From NCBI RefSeq assembly GCF_003627215.1, contig NZ_CP032677.1, positions 446,001 through 510,000 of the forward strand: a stretch of DNA of 64,000 nt, written 5' to 3'. The notes beneath the pieces are model-generated. The model searched no databases. It saw nothing but the letters and a program-made list of their open reading frames with translations, and was not told the DNA's origin. Shown here one piece after another: positions 1 through 8,200 of the stretch. Source of the DNA: Pseudomonas sp. Leaf58 (GTDB taxonomy: Bacteria > Pseudomonadota > Gammaproteobacteria > Pseudomonadales > Pseudomonadaceae). The first letter of the stretch is position 1, and each line of letters starts with the position of its first letter. Both the position numbers and the translations under genes were made by a program.

Positions 1-1327
1 ATTCGAGTACCGCCTGCAGGTGCTGGCGCCAGGGTGACGGGACGTGCCAGCGCAGGTAGAGCGCCGAGTACTGTCGTGCGCCGGGGAGCTGGTCGCTGAG
101 CTTCAGGGCAGCGGGCAGAGGCTGCGTCTTGGCGCTGGGCAGCTCGGTCATCAGCAAGGGCTCGACCGCGGGCAGTTGCCATTGCCCATGTGTGCGGCTC
201 GGCAGGCCTTGCAGCAGGGCACGCAGGGCCTGCAAAGCTTGCACATTCAACCCGGCAAATGGCTGGCCGGCGCTGTCCCGGCGGGCCAGCTCAAGCGCGC
301 TGGCGCTGCGTTCGCGGCTTTGCTGCAGCCGTTCGAACTCGGCATTCAATTGTTCTGCCCGGGCCTGGCGCATAAAGCCAAACCAACCCTGCAACAGGGC
401 ATCGACCTCCTCTGGGCAGGCCTCCTCGCTCAGCTTGAGATCGATGTGCCACAACAGCTGCCCAGCGAAGGCATACAGCGCCTCGGCCTGGAAACCTTGC
501 AGCCAGCCACGCTGGCGAAGTGCAGCCAGCCAGGTGCCCGGGCGGCTGTCGCCAAGGCAGGTGGTCAGCAGCTCCAGGGCCTGCTCGGCGCCTGGCGGCA
601 GGTTCGTGTGGGTGAAGGCCCGCTGCAGGGGGGCCGCTGACAGTGGCGGTGGCAGCGTTTGTGGTACCGGTTTAGCCGTTGCGAACCGCTCGGCATGCTG
701 TCGGCCGAGTGTTTCCAGGTCGTTCAGCGGCTGCGGGCCGCACAGGCTCAAGGTGATCTGGCCGCCTTGGTAGAAGCGCTGATGAAAGCCATGCAGCGCT
801 TGCTGGAAGGCCGGGTCCTGTAAAGCGAGGGTGTGCCGGTTACCGGCATGAAAAGCGCTCAATGGATGGCCCGGCGCCACGGCTTGCAGCAAGGCAAACT
901 GCTGTTGAGCCTGCGGGTTGCGCGACCAGGCAATGAACTCGGCATGGATCACTTCGCGTTCGCGACGTTGGCGCTCGATGCCTAGGTCAGGTTCGGCGAG
1001 CATCTGGCACAGGCGCTCGAGCCCACCGGCCAAGGCGCTGGGTGGGACCTCGAAGAAAAAGTCGGTGGTGCGTTCGCGGGTGCTGGCATTGACCTGGCCA
1101 CCAAGCGCCTGCACGTAGCGCATCAGGCCGTCTTCCAGCGGAAAGCGCGGGGTGCCGAGGAAGAACAGGTGTTCCAGGAAGTGCGCCAGGCCAGGCCATT
1201 TGCCTGGGGCGTCGTGGCTACCCGCGTGTACCCGCAGTGCGGCCGCCGAGCGCTTCAGGCGCGGGGCGTGGCGCAGGGTCAGCTGCAGGCCGTTGGCAAG
1301 GGTGAGGTGGCGGGTGGCGTCAGGCAT
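1..1327 (-). CDS. pqqF: PqqF, M16-family zinc peptidase of PQQ biosynthesis (partial, 3' end outside window)
   Basis: The reading frame stays open from the ATG to the window edge, giving the N-terminal 442 residues of a protein that is usually about 750-770 residues long. Residues 49-53 read HFLEH, the inverted zinc-binding motif of the insulinase/pitrilysin (M16) family, and a matching third ligand is Glu130 in REVIHAEF. In P. putida the PQQ peptidase PqqF lies next to davA and upstream of pqqABCDE, which would sit off the left edge. Its family role is trimming the PqqA peptide after PqqE/PqqD cross-linking, for PQQ-dependent periplasmic dehydrogenases. A CGGAG ribosome site lies just before the ATG. 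The M16 assignment is certain; the PqqF identity rests on synteny. Confidence 0.88.
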   Translation of the reverse strand, partial: MPDATRHLTLANGLQLTLRHAPRLKRSAAALRVHAGSHDAPGKWPGLAHFLEHLFFLGTPRFPLEDGLMRYVQALGGQVNASTRERTTDFFFEVPPSALAGGLERLCQMLAEPDLGIERQRREREVIHAEFIAWSRNPQAQQQFALLQAVAPGHPLSAFHAGNRHTLALQDPAFQQALHGFHQRFYQGGQITLSLCGPQPLNDLETLGRQHAERFATAKPVPQTLPPPLSAAPLQRAFTHTNLPPGAEQALELLTTCLGDSRPGTWLAALRQRGWLQGFQAEALYAFAGQLLWHIDLKLSEEACPEEVDALLQGWFGFMRQARAEQLNAEFERLQQSRERSASALELARRDSAGQPFAGLNVQALQALRALLQGLPSRTHGQWQLPAVEPLLMTELPSAKTQPLPAALKLSDQLPGARQYSALYLRWHVPSPWRQHLQAVLE

Positions 1328-1383
1328 GGGAACTCCGGTAACTGCTGCCATGCTAACCCATTTGGTTGCAGGCCCGGCCCCTG

Positions 1384-2178
1384 TCAGCCTTTACGCAGGT
1401 GCAGTTCCTGGCGCAGGTCGGACAAGTAGGGGAATGCTGCTCGCCCCTGCACAACCCGCTCATGCTCAAGCTCCGCCAACAACTGGCACTCCTCCCGCCC
1501 GGCCATGGCCAGCAGGCTGCCATCCGGGCCGATGATGCTGCTCTGCCCGCAATACCGGATCTCGCCTTCCGCGCCGCAATAGTTGGCGTAAACCAGGTAA
1601 CACTGGTTCTCCTGCGCCCGCGCCCTTACGGTCACCTGGCAGACGAAGTCATACGGTGACATGTTTGCCGTTGGCACCAAGATCAGCTCAGCGCCGCCCA
1701 GCGCCAGGCGCCGGGCATTCTCCGGGAACTCGATGTCGTAGCAGATCAGCAGGCCGATCTTCCAGCCATCCAGCTCCACCACCGGGAAGTGGTCGAGGCC
1801 CGCACTGAACATCGAGCGGTCCAGCTCACCGAACAGGTGGGTCTTGCGATAGTTGCTCAGGCTACTGCCGTGGGCATCGATCAACTGCACGCTGTTGTAG
1901 ATCGCACCATCATCGCCGCGCTCCGGGTAGCCATAGACGATGGCGATGCGGTGCGCCTGAGCGATCTCCACTACCGCCATGGCCGCCGGGCCATCGTTGG
2001 CCTCGGCCAGGCGCTCGACCTGGGCCAAGCCGATGTTGTAGCCAGTCAGGAACATCTCCGGGCACACCAGCAGCTGGGCGCCGCGTTCGGCCGCCAGTTG
2101 CGCCTGGTGGTGCAGCCGTTGCAGGTTGCCGGGCACGTCCAATGGCTTGGGCGCGCCCTGGAACAAAGCAATGCGCAT
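1384..2178 (-). CDS. davA: 5-aminovaleramide amidase (delta-aminovaleramidase), nitrilase superfamily
   Basis: A 264-residue carbon-nitrogen hydrolase with the full catalytic triad visible: Glu41 (CPEMFLTGYN), Lys112 (NYRKTHL) and Cys146 (LLICYDIEFPE). The ATG chosen follows an AAGGAGGCAGC ribosome site; a longer frame upstream is not used. It starts 14 bp after davB on the same strand, so the two are co-transcribed. In P. putida the pair converts L-lysine to 5-aminovaleramide (DavB) and then to 5-aminovalerate plus ammonia (DavA) in the cytoplasm, feeding the davT/davD route to glutarate. The family assignment is read from sequence; the substrate is inferred from the pairing with DavB and from known P. 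putida biochemistry. Confidence 0.92.
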   Translation of the reverse strand: MRIALFQGAPKPLDVPGNLQRLHHQAQLAAERGAQLLVCPEMFLTGYNIGLAQVERLAEANDGPAAMAVVEIAQAHRIAIVYGYPERGDDGAIYNSVQLIDAHGSSLSNYRKTHLFGELDRSMFSAGLDHFPVVELDGWKIGLLICYDIEFPENARRLALGGAELILVPTANMSPYDFVCQVTVRARAQENQCYLVYANYCGAEGEIRYCGQSSIIGPDGSLLAMAGREECQLLAELEHERVVQGRAAFPYLSDLRQELHLRKG

Positions 2179-2192
2179 GCTGCCTCCTTGTC

Positions 2193-3875
2193 TCAGTCGG
2201 CCAGGGCGATTGGGCCGATTTCGTCGAACACATCGCCTGGGCCGGGGTTGTCCGGGTGGGTGCGGCCACCGAAGTGGTTCATGATACCCCACACCGCATT
2301 CAGCGATGTTTGCACCGCACCTTCAACCCAGGCTGGCGTCCACGATACGTCGTCACCGGCGATGAACATGCCGCGCTGCTCGGCAGGCATGTCCTGCTGC
2401 ATGAAGTGTGCATACATACGCTGGTTGTAGCGGTAATGGCCAGGCAGCGCGCCCTTGAAGGCACCGAGGAAGTGCGGGTCGGCTTCCCAGGACACGGTGA
2501 TCGGGTCGCCGATGATGTGCCCGGCAATGTCGGTCTTCGGGTAGATCTTCTTCAGAGCGTCCAGGGCCAGTTGCACGCGTTTTTCCACCGGGTGCGGCAG
2601 CATCTTCAGCGCGTCGCTCATCCAGGCGTACGACAGGCAAATCACCCCCGGCTTGTCGTCGCCGTTGTCGAACAGGTAGGTGCCCCGGGTAAGGCGGTCG
2701 GTGAGGGTCATGCTCATCAGGTCGCGGCCGGTTTCCGGGTCCTTGTCCTTCCAGAACGGGCGGTCGACCATGACAAAGGTCTTCGAGGACTGCATGTAGC
2801 GGGTGCGGTCCAGGGCCATCCACATCTTTTGCGAGAACAGCGATTCCTCGCAGTCGATCTGGGTGGTCAGTAGCCAGGTCTGGCAGGTGGCGAGCACGGC
2901 GCTGTAGTGACGGGTGTCGCCCCAGTTGTCGGTGACCGCCAGGCGGCCATCGGCAGCGCGGGCGATGCGCTTCACCCCAGTCCGCGGCGCCCCGCCGTGC
3001 AGCGCGCTCAGGCTGGTGCCCTCCGGCCAATGCACGCAGCGCTCCGGTACATGGCGCCAGATGCCTTGCGGCACTTGTTCTACACCGCCGACTACAAGGT
3101 GCTGGTGGTCGTCGCAGTTGGTCATCACCACGCGGAAAATTTCCAGCATCGAGTTGGGGAAGTCCGAGTCCCAGCCGCCGGTGCCGAAGCCGACTTGGCC
3201 GAACACTTCACGGTGCTGGAAGCTCAGTTGGGCGAACGAGCGCGAGGTAGCGACGAAATCGTAGAAGGTGCGGTCGTCCCACAGCGGTACCAGCTTGTTC
3301 CACAGCGCTTTCAGGCGCGGTACGTCCCGGTCGCGGATAGCCTGCTGGATGTCGGCGAATTGGGCACCGCTTTCCAGTGCGTCGGCCCAGGCGTCGGCCA
3401 CTTCGTGGAACAGCTTGGGCAGGTCGGTGGGCTTTTCGGCGTAGTAGGTTTGGCCTTCCAGGTCGATCACCGTGCTGCCCGAAGCCGGGGTCAGCGGGTT
3501 GGGGAAGGGTTTGGTTTCCAGGCCCAGCTTGTCCACATAGTGGTAGAAGGCGGTGGATGACACCGGGAAGCGCATGCCACCCAGTTCGGCAATGACCCCG
3601 TCGGTGCCGTTGAAGGTTTGCGAGCGCAGCCGCCCGCCCAGCTTGGAAGCCTCATACACCACAGGCTTCAGGCCCAGCTTCATCAACTCGTAGGCCGCCA
3701 CCAGGCCAGCAATTCCAGCGCCCACGATTGCCACTTCTTCACCATGGCGCTCGGCCGGGATGCTGCCCAGGCCTGCCGGGTGTTCCAGCCAGTCGTCGAA
3801 GGCGAAGGGGAAGTCTGGGCCAAAAATGGTGATGGGCTTTTTGCCGTCGGCGGGGTGGCGGTTTTTCTTGTTCAT
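2193..3875 (-). CDS. davB: L-lysine 2-monooxygenase, FAD-dependent
   Basis: A 560-residue flavin amine oxidase-type protein. The Rossmann dinucleotide fold is seen at residues 48-62 (VAIVGAGIAGLVAAY), followed by the acidic E that binds the FAD ribose (VYEASKLGGR). The C-terminal FAD motif lies in the MFIAGDDVSWTPAWVEGAV region. It belongs to the tryptophan/lysine 2-monooxygenase class, which oxidises and decarboxylates lysine to 5-aminovaleramide. It leads the davBA operon, and an Lrp-family regulator is encoded upstream in the same direction. Codons 2-4 spell AACAAGAA, a match to the Hfq/Crc AAnAAnAA target, so translation is probably under carbon catabolite repression. Confidence 0.93.
   Translation of the reverse strand: MNKKNRHPADGKKPITIFGPDFPFAFDDWLEHPAGLGSIPAERHGEEVAIVGAGIAGLVAAYELMKLGLKPVVYEASKLGGRLRSQTFNGTDGVIAELGGMRFPVSSTAFYHYVDKLGLETKPFPNPLTPASGSTVIDLEGQTYYAEKPTDLPKLFHEVADAWADALESGAQFADIQQAIRDRDVPRLKALWNKLVPLWDDRTFYDFVATSRSFAQLSFQHREVFGQVGFGTGGWDSDFPNSMLEIFRVVMTNCDDHQHLVVGGVEQVPQGIWRHVPERCVHWPEGTSLSALHGGAPRTGVKRIARAADGRLAVTDNWGDTRHYSAVLATCQTWLLTTQIDCEESLFSQKMWMALDRTRYMQSSKTFVMVDRPFWKDKDPETGRDLMSMTLTDRLTRGTYLFDNGDDKPGVICLSYAWMSDALKMLPHPVEKRVQLALDALKKIYPKTDIAGHIIGDPITVSWEADPHFLGAFKGALPGHYRYNQRMYAHFMQQDMPAEQRGMFIAGDDVSWTPAWVEGAVQTSLNAVWGIMNHFGGRTHPDNPGPGDVFDEIGPIALAD
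3865..3872 (-). promoter_or_regulatory. Candidate Hfq/Crc (CA) motif in the first codons of davB
   Basis: The davB mRNA reads ATG AACAAGAA, which fits AAnAAnAA exactly and sits directly after the start codon, where Crc/Hfq binding blocks initiation in Pseudomonas. The match is seen in sequence; function is inferred from the motif, its place and the catabolic nature of the gene. Confidence 0.5.
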
Positions 3876-3917
3876 GAAGTGACCTTGCCGGAGAGGCTGC
3901 GCAGCGAGCGGAGCCTG

Positions 3918-3924
3918 AGTATAG
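3918..3924 (-). promoter_or_regulatory. Candidate -10 element of the davBA promoter
   Basis: Reading towards davB the sequence is CTATACT, the extended -10 preferred by sigma-S, about 43 bp before the start codon. No recognisable -35 TTGACA lies 16-18 bp upstream, which would fit either a sigma-S promoter or an activator-dependent one. The AT-rich stretch further upstream (3960-4040) is a plausible Lrp-type binding area. This rests on motif inspection only. Confidence 0.35.
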
Positions 3925-4065
3925 GAGATGCTTGGGGGCCATTTTAGGGGGCGGGGTGTTCGTTATTAAGATGCAGAGTGTTGTCTGAATGTAGTTTTTT
4001 TCGTCATAAGTGCATCGGATATATACATTTAGACGAGGCAGGGTCCGGGTAGTCCAAGTGCATCA

Positions 4066-4152
4066 CCGGCCCTTTGTAGCAGCGGGTTTGCCTGCGAATG
4101 CGTCGGTAGATTCACTGCAGCATTCGCGGGTAAACCCGCTCCTACAAGGGGC
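4066..4152. repeat. REP pair (inverted, imperfect) upstream of davB
   Basis: Two copies of the P. putida REP unit in opposite orientation: one around TGTAGCAGCGGGTTTGCC and one around GCGGGTAAACCCGCTCCTAC. Their arms differ at a few positions. It fills part of the 492-bp gap between davB and the Lrp-type gene. The rest of that gap is AT-rich near 3960-4040 and has no convincing gene; the short open frames there look like chance. Confidence 0.85.
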
Positions 4153-4367
4153 TGTGTGGCCCTTGTAAACTGGGTGATCAGACAGTTCCTGAAACCCACC
4201 GCTGAAAAGCCCTTCTGCTGCTGCGAATCCAGCTACCCGCGGCTATTCGCCATACGCCCCGGCATCGACGCCACAGACGCCCTGGTCCACGCATGCCTTT
4301 TGGCCCGTGGTTTCAATCAAGTCGCCACTGATTACGCCCAACATCACGCTCCTGACCGCCAACCTGC

Positions 4368-4829
4368 TCAGAGCGGCTGCCCGCGGTCCACCTTGCTGCT
4401 GAGAATGATCGATGTGGTGGTCTTCTCCACCCCGTCGACACTGCCGATTTGGTCCAGCAGTTGGTCCAGTTGCTCGGGCGAGTCGGTACGCAGCCAGGCC
4501 ACATAGTCGAACTCGCCGCTTACCGCGCACAGCTGCTGCACCTGCCCCATGGCACTCAGGCGGCGCACCACCTCCTTGCCCGAGCGCGGCTGCACCTTGA
4601 TCCCCACATACGCCTGCAATCCACCGCCCATTACCCGCTGGCCAAGGCGCACGCCATAGCCGGAGATGACCTTGTTTTTCTCCAGCCGCTCCAGGCGCGA
4701 ATTGACCGTGGTGCGGGCGATGCCCAGCTGGCGGGCGAGGGTGGCGACGCTTTCGCGGGCGTTAATCTGCAGCAGGGCGATCAGCTGGCGATCGATTTCA
4801 TCCAGTGGGATGGAGCGGGAATCCGACAT
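4368..4829 (-). CDS. Lrp/AsnC-family transcriptional regulator
   Basis: A 153-residue protein with an N-terminal winged helix-turn-helix (residues 10-60, LDEIDRQLIALLQ to VATLARQLGIARTTVNSRLERL), then a RAM-type effector/oligomerisation domain (about 70-145) with the typical G-V-E-K-T-T-T end. Lrp family members bind amino acids and often control a neighbouring catabolic operon. This gene lies upstream of davBA on the same strand, so lysine or a product such as 5-aminovalerate is a reasonable effector, but that is inference. It could also be a more distant global Lrp paralogue. Confidence 0.85.
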   Translation of the reverse strand: MSDSRSIPLDEIDRQLIALLQINARESVATLARQLGIARTTVNSRLERLEKNKVISGYGVRLGQRVMGGGLQAYVGIKVQPRSGKEVVRRLSAMGQVQQLCAVSGEFDYVAWLRTDSPEQLDQLLDQIGSVDGVEKTTTSIILSSKVDRGQPL

Positions 4830-5017
4830 GGCGAGTCTCTACGGTTGGCCCGCTAGCCTAGCTAGCCCGTGCCAACCAGAGCAAGGGCAGTCACAGCCCA
4901 TTACAGTACTGCAAAAATCCCAGAGCCGTTTTGCGCGCCCGAGAGAGGAGTAACAGGTTGGTCGAACGCTTGCTGCCGACAACCTGCGCGCGCGGGGGGT
5001 GGAACAGGTTATGGAGT

Positions 5018-5040
5018 GTTCACATAAGCTCATGTGGAAC
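5018..5040. promoter_or_regulatory. Imperfect inverted repeat between the Lrp-type gene and the tRNA terminator
   Basis: The sequence has arms GTTCACAT and ATGTGGAAC around a 6-nt spacer, with one bulged base. It lies about 190 bp upstream of the Lrp-type gene within the otherwise empty 4830-5103 stretch, so it could be an autoregulatory operator or part of an RNA leader. No other structure in this stretch is convincing. Confidence 0.25.
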
Positions 5041-5101
5041 TGGAGCCGGCGTATGTTGGTTACTACCGTAGCGGTGAAAAACCTGTGCCGAGGACAGTCG
5101 C

Positions 5102-5130
5102 ACAAAAAAGCCGCGCAGTGCGCGGCTTTG
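5102..5130 (-). terminator. Rho-independent terminator of the CAU tRNA gene
   Basis: On the minus strand: stem AAAGCCGCGC / GCGCGGCTTT with a 3-nt loop, ending in a T run (TTTTTTGTG). It begins a few bases after the CCA end of the tRNA, so it ends that transcript. Confidence 0.9.
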
Positions 5131-5134
5131 AAGT

Positions 5135-5211
5135 TGGTGGGCCCACACGGACTTGAACCGTGGACCAAAGGATTATGAGTCCTCTGCTCTAACCAACTGA
5201 GCTATAGGCCC
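5135..5211 (-). tRNA. tRNA with CAU anticodon, probably tRNA-Ile2 (else elongator Met)
   Basis: A 77-nt cloverleaf with encoded CCA. The acceptor stem is GGGCCTA/TGGGCCC with one G-U pair, the D arm reads AGCTCAGTTGGTTAGAGC, the anticodon loop is CTCATAA and the T arm contains GGTTCAAGTCC. CAU can be initiator Met, elongator Met or lysidine-modified Ile2. The initiator is excluded by the A-T pair closing the acceptor and the lack of GGG/CCC anticodon pairs. The CTCATAATCC...TTGGTC pattern resembles E. coli ileX, which favours Ile2, but databases may call it Met. The 5' end is only 16 bp after the upstream c-di-GMP gene, so its promoter must lie inside that gene or it is co-transcribed. Confidence 0.93.
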
Positions 5212-5227
5212 TCAGTAAGTGGCCGGA

Positions 5228-8200
5228 TTATAACGAGGGTTTCGCACCTGTGCCATCTGAAAGATCCGATAGTGCTATGCGAAGAAACGTTGCCGCAAAC
5301 TCCTCTGGAGGCAGGGGCAGGCTGACGATGTAGCCCTGAATCTGTTCGCAGCCTTCGGCAGCCAAGAAGCGTTGCTGGGCCTGGTTTTCCACGCCCTCAG
5401 CAATGATGGTCAGCTGCATGCTGCGGCCCAGGGCGATGATTGCACGGGCGATGGCAGCGTCATGCGGGTCGTCGGGCAGGCCGCGGATGAACGACTTGTC
5501 GATCTTGAGGATGTCCAGCGGCAGGCGCTTGAGGTAGCTCAGCGAGGAATAGCCGGTGCCGAAGTCGTCGATGGCCAGCTGCACGCCCAGCTTCTTCAGC
5601 TGGTACAGCACGGCCAGAGCCTCTTCGGCCTGGCTCATGATGAAGTTCTCGGTGATCTCCAGTTGCAGGTCGCCGGCCTTGAGCTGGTATTGCTTGAGCA
5701 ACTGTTCGATGCGCCGGGCAAGGTGCGGGTGGCGCAGCTGGGCGCCGGCGAGGTTGATCGACAGTGGGCCGAAGGGCTCGAAGTGCTGCTTCCAGGCCTG
5801 CATCTGCCGGCAGGCTTGCTCCAATACCCAGTCGCCAACCTGAAGGATGGTGCCGTTCTCTTCCGCCAGGTGGATAAAGTGCTCCGGCGGCACTTCACCA
5901 AAGTTCGGGTGGCTCCAGCGGATCAGCGCTTCGGCGCCGACCAGGCTGTGGGTCTTGAGGCTGAGCTTGGGCTGGAAGCACAGGCTCAGTTCGTTGCGTT
6001 CAATGGCACGGCGCAGTTCGTGCTCCAGGGCGATGCGTTCACTGGCCTGGGCGGTGAGGTCGCGGGTGTAGGCTTCGACGCGGTTGCGGCCCTTGGCCTT
6101 GGACCGGTACATGGCCGCGTCGGCGTTGCGGATCAGCGAGGAAACGTCGGTGCCGTCCTGTGGATAAAGGCTGATGCCGATGCTGGCACTGGTGAAGAAC
6201 TCGTGCTCGCCGGCCTGGAACGGCGCGTTGAAGCAGGCCAGCAGCTTGTTGGCAATGGTGCTGGCGTCACTGGGTTTGTGCAGGCCGGGCAGCAGGATGA
6301 TGAACTCGTCGCCGCCCAGGCGGGCCACGGTGTCGACGTCGCGTACCTGCTCCTTCAGGCGCTGGGCGATGCCCTTGAGCAGCAGGTCGCCGACGGGGTG
6401 ACCCAGGCTGTCGTTGATGTGCTTGAAGCGGTCAAGGTCAAGGAACAACACTGCGCCCTGGCGGTTGGACTCCTGCGCGCAGGTGAGCACGGCCTGCAGG
6501 CGGTTCTCGAACAAGGCGCGGTTGGGCAGGCCGGTGAGCGGGTCGTGGTGGGCCTGGTAATCGAGCTTGGCCTGGGCATGCTTGAGGCTGGAAATATCAG
6601 CGAACACCGCGACGAAATGGGTGATTTCGCGCTCGCTGTTGCGCACGGCGCTGATGGTTAACCAGCCAGGGTACAGCTCACCGTTCTTGCGCTTGTTGTA
6701 GATCTCGCCTTGCCAATGGCCTTCGTCGGTCAACTGGTGCCACATAGCGGCATAGAAGGCGCTGTCGTGCTGGCCGGAGGCGAGCAGGCGCGGGGTCTGG
6801 CCAAGCGCTTCGATTTCGCTGTAGCCGGTGATTTCGCTGAAGGCACGGTTGACGGCACTGATGCGTTGGTCGATGTCGGTGATAAGCACGCCTTCGGCGG
6901 TATTCTCGAACACGGTGGCGGCCAGCTGCAGTTTTTGCTGCATCAGGTGGCGCTCGGTGATGTCACGGGCGATGGTTAGCATGCAGTCGACCCCGGCAAT
7001 TGGCAGGGGCCGCGCGGACAGCTCGCAAAGACGGATCTGCCCGTCGCTGCGGCGGATATGGCAGGTGAAGTCGCGCACAAAGCCGTCGCGCTTGAGCTGG
7101 TCGACCAGGCGCTTGCGTTCGTTGAGGTCGACCCAGATGCCCAGGTCCAACGAGGTCTGGTCGAGGGTTGGGTTAAGGTCGTAGCCGGTGAGGCGGCAGA
7201 AACCCTCGTTCACTTCAAGCAACAAGCCGTCGCTCTGGCGCGACAGCAACAAGCCGTCGGGTGAAGCATGGAAGGCCTTGGCGAATTTTTCTTCCGAGGT
7301 TTGCAGCTGCTCTTGGGTTTCTTTGAGCTGGCTGATATCGCGTACCGCCACCACCAGCGCAGGCGTGCCGTCAAGCTCGAAGGTTTCTACCGAGGTCAGG
7401 CCGGTAAACAGTTGGCCGTTGCTGCGCCGGAAGCTCATTTCCAGGTTGCGGATGCCACCCTGGTGCAAGCGTTCGAGCAGCTGCGGGCCGCTGCCTTCGA
7501 CGCCCCAGAGGTTCAGGTCAGTGGCGGTACGGCCAATTACCTGGCCTGGGTTGAGGCCAATCTGCTCTTCAAAGGCTTCGTTAACTTCCAGTAGGCAGCC
7601 GTCGCTGTGGCGGGCAATCAGCAGGATGTCTGGGCACTGCTGGAACACCGAGGCAAACTTCTGCTCCGACAGGCGCAAGGCGTCCTCGGTGTGCTTGGTT
7701 TCGCTGATGTCGATCATCAGCCCACGCATCACCGGCTGGTGGCCGTGTTCGATCATGCTGACGATGTTGCGCACCCACAGCGCCTGGCCATCGGCCCGGA
7801 TCACGCGATAATCCAAGCTGTGGTCACGCCCAGCCGCGGTCTCGCTGTCGCAGTAGGCTTGGGCCCATAGGGCGTCTTCCGGGTGCAGGATGCTGCGCCA
7901 GAAGCCGGGTTTGAGCCATTCACTCAGCGGGTAGCCGAGCAAACCTTCGGCGTGGGGCGAGACGTAGCTGTAGGTGAAGTCGTTGGCGTCGGCCTCCCAG
8001 GCGATAGCGGACAGGCTCTCGACCAGGCTGCGGTAGTGGTACTCGCTGCTACGCAGTTCCTGTTCGAGGGCGATGCGCCGGGAAATTTCCGAGCTGAGCC
8101 GGCGGTTGATACGGATGACTACAGCCAGCACGGCCATCAACAACAGCACCGTTGGCAGGCCATACACCAGCAGGTCGGACCAGAACAGCCGTTGGTCGAC

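Noticed and set aside
3885..3960. A sigma-54 promoter before davB (TGGCCC...)
   Set aside because: The GG and GC elements are 7 bp apart instead of 10, so it does not fit the -24/-12 consensus.
4066..4152. REP arrays considered as CRISPR repeats
   Set aside because: Units are inverted pairs at scattered gene ends with no regular spacers, and no cas gene is present.
4156..4506. A 116-codon frame starting in the davB-lrp spacer
   Set aside because: It begins next to a REP unit, runs into the antisense of the Lrp-type gene, lacks a ribosome site and resembles no family.
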